Below, in pieces: positions 6,716-9,863 of a stretch of DNA of 9,863 nt. A model generated the notes under the pieces. That model saw only the letters and a list, made by a program, of their open reading frames with translations. It had not been told where the DNA came from and did no database searches. The stretch comes from Chloroflexota bacterium (GTDB lineage: Bacteria > Chloroflexota > Dormibacteria > Dormibacterales > Dormibacteraceae): positions 1 through 9,863 of the forward strand of contig VBJR01000323.1 in the NCBI GenBank assembly GCA_005880175.1, given 5' to 3'. A program made the translations under genes and the position numbers. The stretch's first letter is position 1, and every line of letters starts with the position of its first letter.

Positions 6716-7067
6716 CTCGCCGATCTCGTCCCCCGTCGAACGTGACGCGCACGCGGCTGCGGCCGTCCGCAACGGGCTCGATCTGCCACGTGATCCGGTA
6801 GGGCGGGTCGGCCTCGGCGCCGGGGTACCACGCGTCGTGGGCCGTGAGGCGGAGGAGCTGCGGCGGCCGGGCCTCCTGGACGGTGCCGCCGATGAGCGTC
6901 TGGCCGCCCCGGTGGTAGCGCCAGGTGCTGCCCGGCGTCCACTCGCCCTCGGCGTCGCAGTGGTACAGGTACCGCCGGGTGATCTCGGGGTCGGTGATCG
7001 CGCGCCAGACCTGGTCGGCCGTCGCGCCGACCTCGATCTCGGCGCTGTGGGCGGGGAGCTCGGGCAT
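6712..7067 (-). CDS. SRPBCC/AHSA1-like domain, 3' end unresolved (probable frameshift)
   Basis: From ATG 7067, residues 1-112 read as an SRPBCC (START/Bet v1-like, AHSA1 type) ligand-binding domain. Seen are IEVGATADQVWRAITDPEIT (11-30), RYLYHCDAEGEWTPGSTWRY (32-51) with GGTVQEARPPQLLRLTAH (60-77), and YRITWQIEPVADGRSRVRVT (90-109). At codons 112-113, on a run of five Gs (6734-6730), the resemblance ends. The frame then has no stop and runs through the GNAT shadow into dppB. The normal C-terminal helix of about 35 residues is missing. One G less would fuse the domain to the GNAT protein (306 residues in all). One G more would end it at TGA 6714-6712 in a GTGA overlap with the GNAT start. The end coordinate given is the latter option. 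No clear Shine-Dalgarno precedes 7067. Ligand and function are unknown. Confidence 0.6.
6730..6734 (-). other. Run of five Gs where the reading frame changes
   Basis: This short homopolymer marks the last SRPBCC-like codons (Asp111-Gly112) in one frame and, one base shifted, the GDEIGE segment leading into the GNAT protein. It is the natural place for a sequencing or assembly indel, a true mutation, or a slippery site. Confidence 0.5.
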
Positions 7068-7092
7068 CCGGACAGAGTAGGCCAGGGGGACA

Positions 7093-7662
7093 ATGGCCGG
7101 CATGGGCATGGACGATCCGGAGGACGCGGTGCTGGCGGCGCTGACGGGGCCCGCCAGGGAGCCGGGGTCGGCGCAGCGTGGGGAGGGCGGCTGGACGGCG
7201 ACGACCGGTGGCCACGTGCCGGCCCGGCCGGACAGCATCCGTCTCGTGAAGGAGCGGCGGTCGGGCGACCTGGCGATGGTCGCGTTCGAGTACGTGGACG
7301 TCGAGGACCGGGAGTGGCACGGCTGGCTGGGCCTGAAGCGGTCCGGCGACGGCTGGGGGACGACCGGCGGCGCCTCAGGGTCGGGCAGGGCGCCGACGCG
7401 ATCGTCCGCGCCGTGGGCGAACTTCGGCGCGATGTACGGGCAGGACATGGCGATGGCCGGCGGCCAGGTGTACGGCGAGGGGGTGGCCCGGGTCCGGGTG
7501 ACGAGCGCGGCGGGGGACGCGATCGAGGACAGCGTGGACGGGGGGGTGGCGCTGGTGATGTCGCCGGGCGCGTTCCCGCGGCCCTGGACGGTGGAGCTGT
7601 TCGACGCGGGGGGCGCGCTGCTGGGGAGCCACCCGCACCCGAGGCGCCCGCCCCGCTCCTGA
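7093..7662 (+). CDS. Unrecognised protein, probable beta-rich domain
   Basis: An open frame of 189 residues that reads like a real protein. It has an acidic start (DDPEDAVLAAL), a strand-like stretch LAMVAFEYVDVEDREWHGWL (about 60-79), a Gly-rich segment with WANFGAMYGQDM (about 107-118), and a second strand set VYGEGVARVRVTSAAGDAIE (125-144) with SVDGGVALVMSPGAFPRPWTVELFD (about 146-170). The last part resembles the end of small beta-sandwich domains, but I cannot name a family. No signal peptide or membrane helix is visible. AGGGGG at 7084-7089 lies only 3 nt before ATG 7093, so ATG 7102 (Met4, 12 nt away) is an equally good start. It is divergent from the SRPBCC gene with 25 bp between the start codons. 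Confidence 0.7.
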   Translation: MAGMGMDDPEDAVLAALTGPAREPGSAQRGEGGWTATTGGHVPARPDSIRLVKERRSGDLAMVAFEYVDVEDREWHGWLGLKRSGDGWGTTGGASGSGRAPTRSSAPWANFGAMYGQDMAMAGGQVYGEGVARVRVTSAAGDAIEDSVDGGVALVMSPGAFPRPWTVELFDAGGALLGSHPHPRRPPRS

Positions 7663-7667
7663 GCGGG
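7652..7667 (+). terminator. Hairpin across the stop codon of the 7093-7662 gene
   Basis: CCCGCT (7652-7657) and AGCGGG (7662-7667) pair around a 4-nt loop that contains most of the TGA (7660-7662). An alternative pairing, CGCCCGC (7645-7651) with GCGGGCG (7663-7669), is also perfect. No T-run follows. A larger imperfect repeat, TTCGGCG (7688-7694) with CGCCGAA (7726-7732), lies just downstream. The terminator role is suggested by position only. Confidence 0.3.
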
Positions 7668-7735
7668 CGGCCGTGCGATTCAGGGGGTTCGGCGCCAGAC
7701 CGCAGCGCGTGGTCGGCCGGCGCCACGCCGAAGCC

Positions 7736-7764
7736 TTGACACCGGCTCCCGCCATCGTCATCCT
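7736..7764 (+). promoter_or_regulatory. Candidate promoter for the DUF1835 gene
   Basis: A perfect -35 TTGACA (7736-7741) is followed after 17 nt by CATCCT (7759-7764), a weak -10 that differs at its first base from the TATCCT seen before dppB. Transcription would start near 7771 and give a leader of about 155 nt before the ATG at 7927. This is the only promoter-like sequence I see in the 264-bp gap 7663-7926. The rest of that gap holds hairpins and the ribosome site. Confidence 0.4.
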
Positions 7765-7851
7765 TGGCCCCGGCGAGCATCCGCGCCGAACCTCCACCAC
7801 CCCACCCAGCGGGGGTGCCACGGGAGGCAAAGGGGAATCGACCTCGGATGC

Positions 7852-7898
7852 CCGAGCACCATCCGCGGCCCCGGGCCGGCATCGCTGGGGATGCTCGG
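7852..7898 (+). other. Leader hairpins with alternative pairings upstream of the DUF1835 gene
   Basis: CCGAGC (7852-7857) can pair with GCTCGG (7893-7898), with ATCC/GGAT (7861-7864/7889-7892) stacked inside after a 3-nt bulge. GCATC (7879-7883) can instead pair with GATGC (7890-7894). The two structures share bases and exclude each other. They end 15 bases before the ribosome site at 7913. A regulatory role is only inferred, and GC-rich DNA makes such pairings by chance. Confidence 0.25.
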
Positions 7899-7912
7899 CG
7901 CGCGGGGACAGC

Positions 7913-7917
7913 GGAGG
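7913..7917 (+). promoter_or_regulatory. Ribosome binding site of the DUF1835 gene
   Basis: GGAGG stands nine bases before ATG 7927. It favours that start over the in-frame ATG at 7891, which has no such site. Confidence 0.6.
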
Positions 7918-7926
7918 CAGGTGCAC

Positions 7927-8997
7927 ATGACCAGGGAATCTGGCTTCAAGCGGCGCGTTCGCGCGCGCATGGCGAAGACGGGCGAGGCGTACAGCACCGC
8001 CCGCGCCCGATTGGACAGCGCTGGCGGCGCCAGCGCCGCCAGCGACCCGGAGGCGCGCGTCCTCCACGTCACCAACGGCGACTCGGTGACCGGCACCCTC
8101 CGCGAGGCGCGCCTGCCCGGGCGGGTGCTGACGTGGAGCGAGGTGCTCCACGACGGGCCCGTGCCCGAGGGCGGCCCGGCCGACCTGCGCCGCGCGCGGG
8201 CCCGGCACCTCGCCGCCCGCGGCTGGGCCGACCCGGTGGCCACGGAGCGCGACTTCGCCGAGCGCGAGCGCCTGCTCGCCGACCACGCGGACGGCCGCTA
8301 CGTGCTCTGGTTCGAGGCCGACGTGTTCGACCAGCTCCTCCTGCTCCAGATCCTGGACGCGCTGCGCCGCCTCGAGGTCGACCCGGCCCGCGCCACGCTG
8401 GTCTCCGTCGGCGAGTACCGCGGCATCGCCCACTTCGCCGGCCTCGGCCAGCTCACCGCCGAGCAGCTCGCGCCCCTGGCGGCCGAGGGGATGCCGCTGA
8501 CCGCGGAGGCGATGGAGCTCGCCGCCGCCGCCTGGTCCGCGTTCCGCGCGCCGGACCCGTCCGGCCTGGCCGCGGTCACCCGCGCCCGCTCGCCCGAGCT
8601 GCGGTACCTCGGCGAGGCGTTCGGCCGCCTGCTCCAGGAGTACCCGTCGCGCACCGACGGCCTGTCGCTCACCCAGCGCCGGATCCTGCTCGCGGCCACG
8701 ACGGCGCAGCCGGCCGGCCGGGTCTTCCGCGAGATCTCGCAGCAGGAGCGGCGCCCGTTCCTCGGCGACAGCGTGTTCTTCGCCATCCTCGACGAGGTCG
8801 CCCGGTGCGAGGTCCCGCTCGTCGAGAGGGAGGACCGCACCGTGCGGCTCACCGAGGCCGGCCGCGAGGTGCTGGCCGGCCGCGCCGACCACGTCCAGCT
8901 CAGCGGGATCGACCGCTGGATCGGCGGCGTCCACCTGGCCGGACGGACGCCCGCGTGGCGCTACGACGAGCGCCTGGAGGCGCTGGTGCCCGGCTGA
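7927..8997 (+). CDS. DUF1835 domain-containing protein with basic N-terminal extension
   Basis: A 356-residue soluble protein starting at ATG 7927. Residues 7-29 form a basic segment (FKRRVRARMAKTGEAYSTAR) that I recall, without being able to check, from N-termini of several unrelated actinobacterial proteins. A short Ala/Gly/Ser linker (31-39) follows. The DUF1835 landmarks then appear: LHVTNGDSVTGTL (46-58), TWSEVLHDGPVP (69-80), and a helical acidic region with DQLLLLQILDAL. The C-terminal part (246-329, LSLTQRRIL through VRLTEAGREVLAG) looks like a winged-helix or DUF3658-type segment, ending in RWIGGVHLAGRTPAWRYDE. The biochemical function of DUF1835 proteins is not established as far as I know. 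It has its own leader and terminator, so it appears to be a single-gene unit. Confidence 0.88.
   Translation: MTRESGFKRRVRARMAKTGEAYSTARARLDSAGGASAASDPEARVLHVTNGDSVTGTLREARLPGRVLTWSEVLHDGPVPEGGPADLRRARARHLAARGWADPVATERDFAERERLLADHADGRYVLWFEADVFDQLLLLQILDALRRLEVDPARATLVSVGEYRGIAHFAGLGQLTAEQLAPLAAEGMPLTAEAMELAAAAWSAFRAPDPSGLAAVTRARSPELRYLGEAFGRLLQEYPSRTDGLSLTQRRILLAATTAQPAGRVFREISQQERRPFLGDSVFFAILDEVARCEVPLVEREDRTVRLTEAGREVLAGRADHVQLSGIDRWIGGVHLAGRTPAWRYDERLEALVPG
8019..8044. repeat. Perfect 11-bp inverted repeat inside the DUF1835 gene
   Basis: CGCTGGCGGCG (8019-8029) and CGCCGCCAGCG (8034-8044) are perfect inverted arms around the loop CCAG. They encode the Ala/Gly/Ser linker between the basic N-terminal segment and the DUF1835 domain. 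It may be an mRNA hairpin or just a by-product of GC-rich Ala/Ser/Gly codons. Confidence 0.5.
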
Positions 8998-9018
8998 GCC
9001 GGGCGCCCCGGCTCAGCC
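8992..9018. terminator. Bidirectional terminator-like hairpin with both stop codons in its stem
   Basis: GGCTGAGCCGGG (8992-9003) and CCCGGCTCAGCC (9007-9018) form a perfect 12-bp stem around a 3-nt loop. The TGA of the DUF1835 gene (8995-8997) lies in one arm. The TGA of the minus-strand permease (9015-9013) lies in the mirror position of the other arm. No long T-run follows on either side. Position and symmetry strongly suggest a shared terminator for the two convergent genes. Confidence 0.7.
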
Positions 9019-9863
9019 CTTCGTCGCGCCCAGCGCCAGCCCGCGGACGAAGTGCCGCTGCAGCGCGACGTAGACCAGGATCGGCGGGATCGCGGCCAGC
9101 AGCGCGCCCGCGGCGACCAGGTTGTAGTTCGTGAAGAACGCGCCCTGGAGGTTGTTCAGCGCGCTGGTGATCGGCCGCTTGTCGCCGGACTTCATCAGGA
9201 TCAGCGCCCAGAAGAAGTCGTTGTACATGAACGTGAAGAGCAGGGTGCCCATCGCGGCCAGCGCCGGCCGGCACAGGGGGAGGATGACGCTCCACCAGAT
9301 CCGGAGCACGTTCGCCCCGTCCACCAGCGCCGACTCGGTGATCTCCTTCGTGATCGTCCGCATGTAGTTGCTGAGGACGAACGTCGCGAAGCCGGTCTGG
9401 AACACGACGTGGATCAGGATGATGCCGATGTACTGGTCGTACAGCAGCCCGTTGTCGCTGAGCCACCCGATCGGGACCGGGATGTTCAGGTACAGCCAGT
9501 ACAGCGGGATGATGATGACCTGCGGCGGCAGCAGGTTGCCGGCGGTGAACAGCATCAGGACGATCAGGTTGAAGCGCCAGCTGAACTGCGTCAGCGCGAA
9601 CGCCAGCATCGACGAGACCAGCAGCGTCAGCAGCACGCCCGGGACCACGATGATCAGCGTGTTGAAGTAATAGTACGGCAGCTGGGCCTGGTCCCAGACG
9701 CTGGTGAAGTTGCTCAGGCTCAGCGTCGTCGCGATCGAGAAGTAGCCGTTCTTGACCGTGTCGCTCAGCGGCCGCAGCGCCGTGTAGATGGCCCAGAGCA
9801 GCGGGAACAGCCACAGCGCCACCATCGCGATCAGGAACGCGTGCAGCGCCAGGCGCCCGGGCC
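9013..9863 (-). CDS. Carbohydrate-type ABC transporter permease (MalG family), N-terminus beyond window
   Basis: Membrane subunit of a sugar-type ABC importer. The frame is open to the right edge. Residues before the internal ATG at 9825 (RLALHAFLIAMVALWLFPLL) belong to transmembrane segment 1, so the gene starts outside the window and the ATG at 9825 is not the true start. Visible are IYTALRP after TM1 (the usual periplasmic start in MalG-like proteins), hydrophobic segments through LLPPQVIIIPLYW, and the EAA coupling loop ESALVDGANVLRIWWSVILP (from 9336 downward). The C-terminal RHFVRGLALGATKG is typical of the family's QRHFVRGLTxGAVKG ending. About 283 codons are present, close to the full 270-300. 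The partner permease and binding protein would lie beyond the right edge. It is a different transporter class from the dpp operon. Confidence 0.92.
   Translation of the reverse strand, partial: PGRLALHAFLIAMVALWLFPLLWAIYTALRPLSDTVKNGYFSIATTLSLSNFTSVWDQAQLPYYYFNTLIIVVPGVLLTLLVSSMLAFALTQFSWRFNLIVLMLFTAGNLLPPQVIIIPLYWLYLNIPVPIGWLSDNGLLYDQYIGIILIHVVFQTGFATFVLSNYMRTITKEITESALVDGANVLRIWWSVILPLCRPALAAMGTLLFTFMYNDFFWALILMKSGDKRPITSALNNLQGAFFTNYNLVAAGALLAAIPPILVYVALQRHFVRGLALGATKG

Noticed and set aside
5097..7448. A single 783-residue minus-strand protein joining SRPBCC and DppB
   Set aside because: Only the two ends resemble proteins. The middle is low-complexity shadow of the GNAT gene in another frame, and DppB has its own start and promoter.
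6146..7882. A 578-residue minus-strand frame upstream-extending the GNAT protein
   Set aside because: The N-terminal 380 residues are Pro/Ser/Arg-rich shadow. GNAT-like sequence begins only around 6715-6735.
7375..8934. A 519-residue minus-strand frame opposite the DUF1835 gene
   Set aside because: It is a reverse-complement shadow. DUF1835 landmarks on the + strand are unambiguous.
7764..9134. A 456-residue + strand frame overlapping the DUF1835 gene
   Set aside because: It is extremely Arg/Ala/Pro-rich and is the shadow of the DUF1835 gene in another frame.
9823..9825. ATG 9825 as the true start of the sugar permease
   Set aside because: It would cut off half of the first membrane segment. 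The frame is open and hydrophobic up to the window edge.
1..9863. CRISPR array, insertion sequence, tRNA or rRNA, attachment site
   Set aside because: No regularly spaced repeats, transposase or integrase residues, cloverleaf-like segments or rRNA-like stretches were seen.

Overview
This is a very GC-rich window with strong G/C preference at third codon positions. The gene content is typical of a free-living, high-GC, Gram-positive-like bacterium, most likely an actinomycetote. That assignment rests on base composition, GTG starts, a Tat-type lipoprotein signal and a DUF1835 protein with an actinobacterial-looking N-terminus. Chloroflexota or another high-GC phylum cannot be excluded from sequence alone. 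No tRNA, rRNA, CRISPR array, insertion sequence, integrase or phage gene was seen.

Layout. The left edge carries the 3' end of an unrecognised + strand gene (3-305). It converges on a five-gene minus-strand operon (6050 down to 388) encoding a complete peptide/nickel-type (Opp/Dpp) ABC importer: permeases dppB and dppC, ATPases dppD and dppF, and last a Tat-exported family 5 solute-binding lipoprotein. Four of the five genes meet in overlaps of 20, 1 and 8 nt around one 94-nt gap that holds a strong hairpin. A good promoter (TTGTCA, 17 nt, TATCCT) lies directly in front of dppB, so the dppB message would have almost no leader. Behind that promoter is a 9-bp inverted repeat that could be an operator or the terminator of the gene before it.

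Upstream of the transporter, also on the minus strand, are a GNAT acetyltransferase (6146-6715) and an SRPBCC/AHSA1-like domain (from 7067). The SRPBCC frame loses its family resemblance at a run of five Gs (6730-6734) and has no stop of its own, so an indel or frameshift is likely there. Divergently, only 25 bp away, starts an unrecognised + strand protein (7093-7662). A 264-bp gap with a candidate promoter then leads to a DUF1835-type protein (7927-8997). This converges, 15 bp apart, on the C-terminal part of a sugar-type (MalG family) ABC permease that runs off the right edge (9013-9863).

The genes together suggest a nutrient-uptake neighbourhood: one complete oligopeptide-type importer, one edge of a carbohydrate importer, and small stand-alone genes between them. 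Both convergent gene pairs are separated by a perfect 12-bp-stem hairpin, consistent with bidirectional terminators. I see no clear evidence of an undescribed defence or mobile system. The points most worth checking are the SRPBCC/GNAT junction, the DUF1835 protein's N-terminal extension, and the near-leaderless dppB promoter with its inverted repeat.
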